NCBI GenBank assembly: GCA_934230055.1
Contig: CAKQEE010000015.1
Coordinates: 1-14,004, forward strand
Direction of reading: 5' to 3'
DNA: 14,004 bases
Source of the DNA: an uncultured Clostridia bacterium
Lineage (GTDB): Bacteria; Bacillota; Clostridia; Christensenellales; Borkfalkiaceae
Shown: positions 6,817 through 13,743 of the stretch, in pieces
How positions within the stretch are numbered: the stretch's first letter is position 1
Layout of the letters: the number at the start of each line of letters is the position of its first letter
Translations under genes and position numbers: made by a program
Notes under the pieces: model-generated
Told to the model about the DNA's origin: nothing
What the model saw: the letters and a program-made list of their open reading frames with translations, nothing else
The model's database searches: none

Positions 6817-7587
6817 ATGAACGATTTTAACGAAAAAATGGAAATCAGCGTAAAAAACTGTAATCTTTGGTACGGTGATTTTCAGGCGTTGAAAAACGTA
6901 AATATAGAAATAGGCGGCAAAGAAGTAACCGCGTTTATAGGACCTTCCGGTTGCGGAAAAAGCACGTTTTTAAAAATCCTTAATCGAATGAACGATTTGG
7001 TGGAGGGTTGCAGAATAGAGGGCGAATTCGTTATCGGCGGGGTAAATATCTTCGATAAAGAAACGGATGTGAACGAACTGCGCAAAAACGTGGGTATGGT
7101 TTTCCAAAAACCTAATCCTTTCCCTATGAGTATATACGACAACATAGCCTTTGCACCGAGGACGTTCGGTATAAGGAAAAAGGCGGAGCTTGACGAAATA
7201 GTAGAGCAAAGCTTAAAACGCGCGAGTATTTGGGAAGAGGTTAAGGACAGGCTTAAAAAAAGCGCGCTCGGGCTTTCGGGCGGGCAGCAGCAAAGACTTT
7301 GCATCGCGCGTTCGCTTGCGGCTGATCCTAAAATTCTTTTAATGGACGAACCTACTTCCGCGCTCGATCCCATTTCAACGGGCAAGATAGAAGAGCTTAT
7401 ATCGGAGCTTAAAAAGGAAATAACCATAGTCATAGTAACGCACAATATGCAACAGGCAACGCGTATCGCGGATAAAACGGCGTTTTTCTATCTCGGCGAG
7501 CTTGTCGAATACGAAAAGACGGAAAAGCTGTTTTCCACTCCTTCAGATAAGCGTACGGAAAATTACATTACGGGAAGATTCGGTTAA
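6817..7587 (+). CDS. pstB: Phosphate ABC transporter ATP-binding protein PstB
   Basis: PstB is the cytoplasmic ATPase that powers PstSCA phosphate import. All ABC motifs are intact in 256 residues: Walker A GPSGCGKST (42-50), Q-loop Q97, signature LSGGQQQR (153-160), Walker B ILLMDEP (173-179), D-loop SALD, and the switch histidine H209 in VTHNMQQATRIAD. PstB-specific features include FLKILNRMNDLVEG after Walker A and FQKPNPFPMSIYDNIAF after the Q-loop. An AAGGAG site precedes the ATG. The C-terminal ENYITGRFG is typical of the family. Confidence 0.98.
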   Translation: MNDFNEKMEISVKNCNLWYGDFQALKNVNIEIGGKEVTAFIGPSGCGKSTFLKILNRMNDLVEGCRIEGEFVIGGVNIFDKETDVNELRKNVGMVFQKPNPFPMSIYDNIAFAPRTFGIRKKAELDEIVEQSLKRASIWEEVKDRLKKSALGLSGGQQQRLCIARSLAADPKILLMDEPTSALDPISTGKIEELISELKKEITIVIVTHNMQQATRIADKTAFFYLGELVEYEKTEKLFSTPSDKRTENYITGRFG

Positions 7588-7632
7588 AATCAAAACCGCG
7601 TTAAACGCGTAAAAACCCTTTTCGATATAAAA

Positions 7633-7661
7633 TTGACAAAAAAAGGAAGGTAGTATATAAT
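7633..7661 (+). promoter_or_regulatory. Consensus sigma-A promoter motif overlapping the phoU start codon
   Basis: TTGACA (7633-7638) and TATAAT (7656-7661) are both perfect matches with the ideal 17-bp spacing. The -10 hexamer includes the first two bases of the phoU ATG (7660-7662), and the phoU ribosome binding site AAGGAAGG (7643-7650) sits in the spacer. A transcript from here would begin around 7668, inside phoU, so it could serve phoP-phoR or a shortened PhoU but not full-length PhoU. Whether it is active is unknown. Confidence 0.45.
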
Positions 7662-8313
7662 GAGTATAAGAATAAAGTACGAAACGGAGCTTGCGGAAGT
7701 TTTCAATAAACTTATCCGTATGTGCAGGGCAACGGAAATAGCGATAGAAAAATCGGTTTCCGCACTTGTGAAAAAGAATCGAGAAATTTCCGAAGAGGTT
7801 ATATCGGAAGATAAATATATAGACGGTTTAGAACACGAAATAGAGCAGGATTGCCTTAAAATACTTTTGATGGAACACCCCGTCGCGGGCGATTTCAGAG
7901 ACGTTTCCGCCGCGCTTAAAATGATAACCGACCTCGAAAGGATAGCGGATCAGGCTTCCGATATATCGGAAATAGCTTGGCAGTTCGGCGAAGAAGAGTA
8001 TATCAAAGAACCCGAACACATTGTTCAGATGACAAAGTACGCCGTTAAAATGGTGAAAGACGGCGTTCAAAGTTATATCAACCGAGATTTGGAACTTGCG
8101 AGAAGCCTTGAAAAGTGTGACGATAAGGTAGACGAGCTTTTTGAAAAGATAAAGCAAGACCTTATAGAACTTATTAAAAAAGACGGAAAAAACGCCGATC
8201 AGGCGATACTGTTTATGATGATAGCAAAGTATTTGGAACGCATTTCCGATCACGCCGTGAATATCGGGGAGTGGGTGGAATACGCGGTTACAGGCTTCCA
8301 TAAACAGGGATAA
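7660..8313 (+). CDS. phoU: Phosphate signalling protein PhoU
   Basis: PhoU links the Pst transporter to the phosphate sensor kinase and keeps signalling off when phosphate is plentiful. It is a cytoplasmic, all-helical protein made of two similar three-helix bundles. The 217-residue product shows both repeats. The first carries ALKMITDLERIADQASDISE (residues 85-104) and the second MIAKYLERISDHAVNIGE (187-204); their acidic residues form the metal-cluster sites. MEHPVAGDFRDV (71-82) is also typical. The gene follows pstB after 72 bp, the largest gap within the cluster, and ends 17 bp before phoP. AAGGAAGG lies nine bases upstream of the ATG. Confidence 0.96.
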   Translation: MSIRIKYETELAEVFNKLIRMCRATEIAIEKSVSALVKKNREISEEVISEDKYIDGLEHEIEQDCLKILLMEHPVAGDFRDVSAALKMITDLERIADQASDISEIAWQFGEEEYIKEPEHIVQMTKYAVKMVKDGVQSYINRDLELARSLEKCDDKVDELFEKIKQDLIELIKKDGKNADQAILFMMIAKYLERISDHAVNIGEWVEYAVTGFHKQG

Positions 8314-8330
8314 AAAAGGAGAATATTGTT

Positions 8331-9005
8331 TTGGAAGAGAAGCTTATTTATGCCGTGGACGACGAGGAAAACATAAGGGAGCTTTATTCCTGTGCGCTTT
8401 CGGGTGCGGGGTTTTCGGTAAAAACGTTTGAAGACGGAAAATCGCTGTTTTCGGCATTAAACCTTACGATACCCGCATTGATTATGTTAGACATAATGCT
8501 TGACGGCGCGGACGGATACGCGATTTTGGAAGAGCTTAAAAGAGATCCGAAAACGAAAAACGTTCCCGTAATAATGGTTTCCGCAAAGGGCGAGGAAATA
8601 AGCAAAGTAAAGGGCTTAAATCTCGGCGCGGACGATTATATAAGCAAGCCGTTCGGCATTTTAGAGCTTATCGCGCGGGTGAACGCGCTTTTAAGACGTA
8701 CGACGGTCAGCGAGGATAAAAAGCTTGCTTTCAAAGATATTTGTATAGACGACGTTAAACACGAGGTGGCGGTACAAGGCGTTGCCGTCACGCTAACTCT
8801 TAAAGAATACAACTTATTGAAGCTTCTCGTTTCCCGTGCGGAAACGGTGGTAAAAAGAGAAGAGATTTTTGAAAAGGTTTGGGGAGAAGATTTTTTCGGC
8901 GAAACGCGAACTTTGGATATTCACGTTGCAACCCTCAGAAAAGCCCTTGAAAATTCTTCCGCGGAAATTGCCACAGTAAGAGGAGTGGGGTATATTATAA
9001 AATGA
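8331..9005 (+). CDS. phoP: OmpR-family response regulator, PhoP/PhoB type (TTG start)
   Basis: This is the transcriptional activator of the phosphate starvation response, by context and family. The receiver domain (about 1-120) has the acidic pair D10-D11, phosphoacceptor D54 (IMLDIMLDG), S84 and K106 (YISKPFG). The winged-helix DNA-binding domain (about 130-224) includes LTLKEYNLLKLLVSRAETVVKREEI and the C-terminal VRGVGYIIK. The start is TTG, placed nine bases after AAAGGAG; the in-frame sequence begins MEEKLIYAVDDEEN and no ATG fits the frame. The gene overlaps phoR by four bases (ATGA). PhoP versus PhoB naming follows Gram-positive usage; that it controls this operon is inferred from location and the upstream repeats. 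Confidence 0.9.
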   Translation: MEEKLIYAVDDEENIRELYSCALSGAGFSVKTFEDGKSLFSALNLTIPALIMLDIMLDGADGYAILEELKRDPKTKNVPVIMVSAKGEEISKVKGLNLGADDYISKPFGILELIARVNALLRRTTVSEDKKLAFKDICIDDVKHEVAVQGVAVTLTLKEYNLLKLLVSRAETVVKREEIFEKVWGEDFFGETRTLDIHVATLRKALENSSAEIATVRGVGYIIK

Positions 9006-10675
9006 AAAAAAGGATAATAATAGCTAACGCTATAATCACCGTTATCGCGCTTTGCGTTATGTTTGCGCTTGGTATTACGGTGACGAAAAGCGATTATAAA
9101 GATATTACTTCGGACAGGATAAAAGAACTTACCTCCGTATACGTAAAAAACTACGATGGGCAGGTGGATTTCGTTTCGGGCGCGCCAAAAGACGTGCGTG
9201 TAACGGTAATCGCGGGCGACGGAAAGGTTCTTGCGGACAGCGAAGCTACGGGACTCGAACAAGCGGAAAATCATTTAGACAGAGAAGAGATCAAAGCCGC
9301 AAGAAACGGCAACCCGAAAACAGTGGTACGTTACAGCGCGACGCTCGGTAAAGAAATGATGTATTACGCCGAAACGAAAACGATAGGCGATTCGACCTAT
9401 TATATCAGGGTTGCGATACCCGTCGAAAGCGTAAACTCTTACGTAAATAAAAGTGTGCCGCTAACTCTTTCCATAATGTTTTTCGCGGCTTTCCTTTCGT
9501 GTGCGGCGGGAATAATTTGCACGAGCGGGCTTTTAAAACCCTTGCAGACCATAAAGAACGATTTATCGGAAATCGAACGCGGGGAATATAAGCAAATACC
9601 TCCGACTACGGGAGACGCGGAGCTTAACAAAGTATTGTGCGACATAAACGACGTTTCGGAAAAGCTTAAAGACAGCATAAAGGAAGCTCGCGGAGAAAGG
9701 GAAAGGCTTGATTATATTTTCAATAACGTTTCCGACGGAATAGCCGTTATAAATTCCGACCTTACGGTTTCCGCGGCAAACCGCAGCCTTAAAACCATTT
9801 TCGGCGTGAAAGACGCTTCCGGAAAAGATATAAACGTGCTGACGGCGGACGAAAAGTTTATATCGGCGGTTTCGGAGACGGCGAAAGATAAAAAAGACAG
9901 GTTATTTACCCTTTCGTTCGGAGAAAAATGGTTTTTGGTTTCCGTAAGGAGTACCGAAAAAGATACGATAATCGCGGTGCTTACAGAGGTCACCGCGGAG
10001 AAACAGAGCGAAAAGGTACGGCTCGAATTTTTCGCGAACGCTTCCCATGAACTTAAAACGCCGCTTACGGCGATAAAGGGCTTTAACGAAATGATTGCCC
10101 TCGGCGTAAAAGACGAAAAGATTAAAGATTACTCTTCGCGCATAGAAAAGGAAACGGACAGAATGCTTGTTCTTATCGGGGATATGTTAAAGTTGAGTAA
10201 GCTGGAAAATCGTCGTGCGCCCGATAAATCGGAAGAAATTTCCCTTAAAAACGTGGCGGAAGAGGTTATTCAGGGCTTAAAGCCTATCGCGGAAGAGCGC
10301 GGCGTGAGTCTGCGCGAGCGCGGCGATATTTCCTTAAAAGGCGAGCGTGAGCATTTTTATGAACTTATAAAGAATCTTGCGGAAAACGCCGTCAGATACA
10401 ATAAGCAAGGCGGGCGTGCGGAAATAAAACTTTTCGAGCGCGGCGGCAAAAAATACGTAGAAGTATCGGACGACGGCATAGGTATAGACGAAGAACATCA
10501 GTCGAGAATTTTCGAGAGATTTTACAGAGTAGATAAATCTCGTTCCAGAGCTACGGGCGGTACGGGACTCGGGCTTGCCATAGTTAAGCATATAGGCGAG
10601 CTGTACGGCGCGGAAATTTCATTAAAATCCCGTATCGGCTTCGGCACGACTTTTACGGTCGCGTTCGTAGATTAG
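9002..10675 (+). CDS. phoR: Membrane sensor histidine kinase, PhoR type
   Basis: This is the phosphate-responsive sensor kinase paired with the overlapping response regulator gene. The 557 residues contain TM1 (about 4-24), an extracytoplasmic sensor segment (about 26-150) and TM2 (about 152-177). A HAMP-like linker (about 178-232) and a PAS domain (about 235-330, IFNNVSDGIAVINSDL) follow. The HisKA domain has phosphoacceptor H349 in FANASHELKTPLTAIKGF. The ATPase domain has N-box KNLAENAVRYN (N458, N462), G1 DDGIGI (490-495), F-box IFERFYRVDKSRSR and G2 GGTGLGLAIVKHI. The layout matches Gram-positive PhoR kinases with an external domain. It is translationally coupled to phoP through ATGA and is the last gene of the operon. 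Confidence 0.92.
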   Translation: MKKRIIIANAIITVIALCVMFALGITVTKSDYKDITSDRIKELTSVYVKNYDGQVDFVSGAPKDVRVTVIAGDGKVLADSEATGLEQAENHLDREEIKAARNGNPKTVVRYSATLGKEMMYYAETKTIGDSTYYIRVAIPVESVNSYVNKSVPLTLSIMFFAAFLSCAAGIICTSGLLKPLQTIKNDLSEIERGEYKQIPPTTGDAELNKVLCDINDVSEKLKDSIKEARGERERLDYIFNNVSDGIAVINSDLTVSAANRSLKTIFGVKDASGKDINVLTADEKFISAVSETAKDKKDRLFTLSFGEKWFLVSVRSTEKDTIIAVLTEVTAEKQSEKVRLEFFANASHELKTPLTAIKGFNEMIALGVKDEKIKDYSSRIEKETDRMLVLIGDMLKLSKLENRRAPDKSEEISLKNVAEEVIQGLKPIAEERGVSLRERGDISLKGEREHFYELIKNLAENAVRYNKQGGRAEIKLFERGGKKYVEVSDDGIGIDEEHQSRIFERFYRVDKSRSRATGGTGLGLAIVKHIGELYGAEISLKSRIGFGTTFTVAFVD

Positions 10676-10709
10676 GTTTTTCGGATTTTCGATTTGCGCC
10701 GAAAAAACC
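10675..10709 (+). terminator. Stem-loop immediately after phoR (weak terminator candidate)
   Basis: GGTTTTTCGG (10675-10684) can pair with CCGAAAAAACC (10699-10709) with one unpaired base, giving a hairpin that begins at the phoR stop codon. It lacks a following T-tract on either strand, so it may stabilise the 3' end rather than terminate transcription. Confidence 0.3.
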
Positions 10710-10764
10710 GAAAAGCAAGAATGCTCGGCTATTTATACAAAACGACGTATCATATTAAAAAGTT

Positions 10765-10895
10765 AATTTATAAAAATACGATAAAAACAAAAAAGACTCG
10801 GATACGGGAATGATGCGCGCCGATGAAAGTTTTAACTTTCTGGATTGCTTCAAAGCCCTTATCGAGTCTTTTATTTTATCGTATTGAATTTATAA
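10765..10895. repeat. Palindromic MITE-like element with 12-bp terminal inverted repeats and a 9-bp flanking direct repeat
   Basis: The perfect inverted repeats AATACGATAAAA (10775-10786) and TTTTATCGTATT (10874-10885) bound a 111-bp segment. Inside it a second stem joins GACTCGGATACGGG with CCCTTATCGAGTC, and an inner hairpin is GAAAGTTTTAACTTTC (10825-10840). The identical 9-bp sequence AATTTATAA lies just outside both ends (10765-10773 and 10887-10895), one base from each inverted repeat, as a target-site duplication would. No coding capacity is present. It lies between the convergent phoR and sepF genes, so it could equally be a complex bidirectional terminator or structured RNA. Confidence 0.5.
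10787..10873 (-). terminator. Likely terminator of the dap-sepF transcript within the palindromic element
   Basis: Read on the minus strand, the GACTC/GAGTC-based stem (10795-10799 with 10864-10868, extended inward by TATC/GATA and CCC/GGG) is followed by TTTTTTGTTTTT. This is the expected pattern for termination downstream of sepF. In the plus direction the stem is followed by TTTTATTTT, so it may also stop phoR transcription. Confidence 0.5.
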
Positions 10896-10905
10896 TTGAT
10901 TTTAA

Positions 10906-11310
10906 TCAGCCTTCGTGGACCTCTACGCCGCAGGGAGAGAACATGAAAATGTTTTTCTGCATTTCGTAAACGCCGCCGCCCAAGGCGTATATCGCGCCCG
11001 AAAGCATATCGAGAATTCTTAAAGCGGTTTCGGTTTTTAATTCGGTTAAATGTACTACCGCCGTTTTTCCGAGTTTAAGCGCGTCGATAATTTTTTCTAC
11101 TTCTTCGTAAGATGCGGGCATAAATACCGAAACGGGGTTGTTTTTTTCTTCCGCATAATTTTCGGAACCGTTCGGTCTGTATTCGCCGCGCAAACTTCCT
11201 TCCGCAAAAGCCGTGCGCGAGGAATCCGAACCGTTTCTGCCGAAAGCCCCTTCGCCGTTTCTGTCGTTTCCCGTTCTGCGATCTTTTCCGAACAAATCGA
11301 ATACGCCCAT
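10906..11310 (-). CDS. sepF: Cell division protein SepF
   Basis: SepF is a cytoplasmic protein that binds FtsZ, polymerises, and helps tether the Z-ring to the membrane in Gram-positive bacteria. The 134-residue product starts MGVFDLFG, an amphipathic N-terminal membrane-targeting segment typical of SepF. A Gly/Asn/Arg-rich disordered linker (about 9-58) follows, then the conserved C-terminal domain (about 59-134): VSVFMPASYEEVEKIIDALKLGKTAVVHL, ALRILDMLSGAIYALGG and IFMFSPCGVEV. The ATG at 11310 was chosen because AAGGAG lies eight bases upstream; the same frame extends to 11376, but those codons fall within the yggS gene. It lies 11 bp downstream of the YggS-family gene, an order often seen in Firmicutes, and is last in the operon. 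Confidence 0.93.
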   Translation of the reverse strand: MGVFDLFGKDRRTGNDRNGEGAFGRNGSDSSRTAFAEGSLRGEYRPNGSENYAEEKNNPVSVFMPASYEEVEKIIDALKLGKTAVVHLTELKTETALRILDMLSGAIYALGGGVYEMQKNIFMFSPCGVEVHEG

Positions 11311-11321
11311 AAATAAACTCC

Positions 11322-11981
11322 TTAAATTCTTTTGCCGAACAATGCCGAACCTAACCTTATCGTATTGCTTCCGCACGTTATGGCGATTTTGTAATCCGCG
11401 CTCATACCCATAGAAAGAACGGTAAGGTTGCCGCCCGCATCGTTTATTTTATCATAAATATCCCGCATTTGCAAGCACATTTTTCGTTGAAGTTCTACGT
11501 CTTCCGTTTTGGGGAGCATCGCCATAAGTCCGCAAACCTTAACGGAGGGGAGAGCCGATACTTTATTAAACGCTCGTTCCGCTTCTTCCGGGGGGAAGCC
11601 GCCCTTTGAAATTTCTCCGCCGATATTTATTTCGAGCAAAATTTTTTGCGTAACGCCGCGCTTTGCGGCTTCTGTGGAAATTGTCTCCGCAAGTTTTATG
11701 CTGTCCGTGGAATGGATTATATCCACTTTTCCCACGAGATACTTGACCTTGTTCGTTTGAAGGCGACCTATAAAGTCTTGCCGAGCGAAGGGTATAAAGT
11801 CGGTTTTTTGGCGAAATTCCTGCACGCGGTTTTCGGCAACGACTTCCACGCCCGCGCGTATGGCGCGGTTTATAATCTCCGCGGGGACAGTTTTCGTCGC
11901 CGCAACGAGCGTTATTTTCTCGCCGCGGTCGTTTCCTGCGGATATTTCCCGTAAAACCTTTTTTATGTTGTCCTCAAGCAT
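11322..11981 (-). CDS. yggS: YggS/PLPBP-family pyridoxal phosphate-binding protein
   Basis: Members of this family bind PLP in a single TIM-barrel domain and help keep vitamin B6 and amino/keto acid pools balanced; no enzyme activity is established for them. The 219-residue protein has the PLP lysine K30 in VAATKTV. It also has AENRVQEFRQK, the family block FIGRLQTNKVKYLV (with R where FIGHLQTNK is usual), IHSTDS, LLEINIGGEISKGG and the C-terminal LSMGMSADYKIAITCGSNTIRLGSALFG, which binds the PLP phosphate. The start is 17 bp after the dapB stop and has only a poor Shine-Dalgarno match (CGGA), so translation may depend on coupling to dapB. It lies directly upstream of sepF. Confidence 0.95.
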   Translation of the reverse strand: MLEDNIKKVLREISAGNDRGEKITLVAATKTVPAEIINRAIRAGVEVVAENRVQEFRQKTDFIPFARQDFIGRLQTNKVKYLVGKVDIIHSTDSIKLAETISTEAAKRGVTQKILLEINIGGEISKGGFPPEEAERAFNKVSALPSVKVCGLMAMLPKTEDVELQRKMCLQMRDIYDKINDAGGNLTVLSMGMSADYKIAITCGSNTIRLGSALFGKRI

Positions 11982-11998
11982 GTTTATTTGTCCGTAAG

Positions 11999-12769
11999 CT
12001 AAAAGCCCGCTTCTTCCAAAAGGTCGTTCATATCGTAAAGTCCGTTATTCTTGCCGCTTATGAATTTTGCGGCTTTCACCGCGCCGTCTGCGAACAAAGC
12101 GCGGTCGGAAGCGGAGTGAGAAAGTGTTATGACTTCGTTTTCACCCGCAAAAATAACGTCGTGATCGCCGACTATATTCCCGCCGCGTACGGCGTGTAGA
12201 CCTATTTCGTTTTTATCGCGTTTGCCCGTTATGCCGTTTCTTCCGTATACGAAATATTTTTCGGGTAAAACGTTTTTGATTTCTTCCGCAATCATTTTTG
12301 CCGTTCCGCTCGGCGCGTCAACCTTTTTGTTGTGGTGCTTTTCAACGATTTCAATATCGAATCCTTCGAGAGCGGCGGCAGCCTGTTTTACAAGGCGTAT
12401 CAAAACGTTTACGCCTACCGACATATTCGCGGAGCGGAAAAGCGCGATTTTTTCGGAAGCCGCTTTAACTTTTTCTTCGTCTTCTTCCGTGTAACCCGTT
12501 GCGCAAAGCACCGCGGGAACGCAAAATTTTTCCGCATAGGTGAGAACGGTTTCGAGAGAAAATCTCGAAGAAAAGTCTATTAGAACGTTCGGCACACCGC
12601 ATTTTTCGGTCGCTTCCGAAATGTTATCGTACACGGGAAATTCAGGATCGGTAAAATCTTCCTTAATATCCACGCCGCACGAAGCGCGCATATCGCTTTT
12701 TTCGCTTAAAGCGGCTTTAACCTTTTTTCCCATTCTTCCGTTCGCGCCGAATATTAAAACGTTTATCAT
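11999..12769 (-). CDS. dapB: 4-Hydroxy-tetrahydrodipicolinate reductase
   Basis: DapB reduces the DapA product with NAD(P)H to tetrahydrodipicolinate (EC 1.17.1.8). The 256-residue protein has the nucleotide motif GANGRMG (8-14), LIDFSS (63-68), and ATGYTEED near the cofactor. The catalytic motif is EKHHNKKVDAPSGTA (143-157, with H145/H146 and K149), followed by GLHAVRGGNIVGDHDVIF and LSHSASDRALFADGAVKAA. Its product is the substrate of Ddh encoded at 1596-2570. The gene is 40 bp downstream of dapA; AAGGAA lies about 16 bases upstream and GGAAA closer, so the ribosome binding site is ordinary to weak. Confidence 0.97.
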   Translation of the reverse strand: MINVLIFGANGRMGKKVKAALSEKSDMRASCGVDIKEDFTDPEFPVYDNISEATEKCGVPNVLIDFSSRFSLETVLTYAEKFCVPAVLCATGYTEEDEEKVKAASEKIALFRSANMSVGVNVLIRLVKQAAAALEGFDIEIVEKHHNKKVDAPSGTAKMIAEEIKNVLPEKYFVYGRNGITGKRDKNEIGLHAVRGGNIVGDHDVIFAGENEVITLSHSASDRALFADGAVKAAKFISGKNNGLYDMNDLLEEAGF

Positions 12770-12809
12770 AAATTATTTCCAGAATTTCCTTTTTCAGAAG
12801 TCTTTTTTA

Positions 12810-13703
12810 TTATAGCGTTACTTTCAATCCGTAAGAGAGAAGAACTTGTTTTAAGCTTTCTTCGTGCTGTGGTTCCAGCTCCGTAAGCGGCGCGCGCACT
12901 CTTCCCGAATCCAATCCGAGAAGCTCGGCGGCTTTTTTGACGGGAATAGGGTTGACTTCCGTAAACATAGCGTTCATAAGGGGGAGAAGTCTTTCTTGCA
13001 AAGTCTTTGCACCCGCTTCGTCGCCCGAATAAAATAACCTTGCAACGTTGCCTACTTCTTTCGGTATTATGTTGGAAACCACCGAAATAAGCCCGTAAGA
13101 ACCGAGCTTCAATATATCGAAATTCAGCCCGTCGTCGCCGGAGTACAGCGCGGTTCTGCCGGCAATGAGTTTTGCGGTTTTTTCAATCTGAACAAGGTTT
13201 CCGCAAGCCTCTTTTATGCCGCCGATTTTCGGGTTTTCCGCAATTTCCGCCATAGTTTCGGGCAATATATTAACGCCCGTACGGCTCGGTACGTTGTAGC
13301 ATATAACGGGTACTTCGGAGTTTTCGCAAATATCGTTATAGTATTTAACAAGCCCTTTTTGGGTGCATTTGTTGTAGTAAGGGGTAACGACCAAAAGTCC
13401 GTCCGCGCCGAGTTTTTGCGCAAGCACGCTTTTTTCTATCGCTTTTTTGGTGCAGTTGCTACCCGTGCCTAAAATAAGCTTTGCTTTGTCGCCTATTTTT
13501 TCCCGCGCGAAGCTTGCGACGATTGCATATTCCTCGTCCGTCACGGTGGAAGCTTCTCCCGTTGTTCCGAGAACGCACAAAGCTTCTATTCCGTTTTCCG
13601 TCTGGCGGTCTATCTGTTTGCCGAAAGCTTCCAAATCTATCCCGTTTTCCGTAAAGGGGGTGATAGCTGCCGTGCAGGTGCCTTTGAATACCGTTTTATT
13701 CAT
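12810..13703 (-). CDS. dapA: 4-Hydroxy-tetrahydrodipicolinate synthase
   Basis: DapA condenses pyruvate with aspartate semialdehyde (EC 4.3.3.7), the first committed step of DAP and lysine synthesis. From the ATG at 13703 the protein has 297 residues, normal for the family. GGGGAG lies just upstream of this start; a further 35 in-frame codons upstream are rejected because they overlap asd and are unlike DapA. The TIM-barrel active site is visible: GTTGE (46-50), Tyr pair 109-110, Y136 in ICYNVPSRTGVN with R141, and the Schiff-base lysine K164 in GGIKEACGN. GLISVVSNIIP and NPIPVKKA follow near the C-terminus. The gene lies between asd and dapB. Confidence 0.97.
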   Translation of the reverse strand: MNKTVFKGTCTAAITPFTENGIDLEAFGKQIDRQTENGIEALCVLGTTGEASTVTDEEYAIVASFAREKIGDKAKLILGTGSNCTKKAIEKSVLAQKLGADGLLVVTPYYNKCTQKGLVKYYNDICENSEVPVICYNVPSRTGVNILPETMAEIAENPKIGGIKEACGNLVQIEKTAKLIAGRTALYSGDDGLNFDILKLGSYGLISVVSNIIPKEVGNVARLFYSGDEAGAKTLQERLLPLMNAMFTEVNPIPVKKAAELLGLDSGRVRAPLTELEPQHEESLKQVLLSYGLKVTL

Positions 13704-13743
13704 AAAACTCTCCCCGAGAATGCTTGTTTTTTTTCGTAATAAA

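Noticed and set aside
7597..7609. Small CGCGT/ACGCG hairpin between pstB and phoU
   Set aside because: It has five base pairs and is followed by A-rich rather than T-rich sequence on the plus strand, so it is unlikely to terminate transcription. It might be an mRNA processing site, but nothing supports that.
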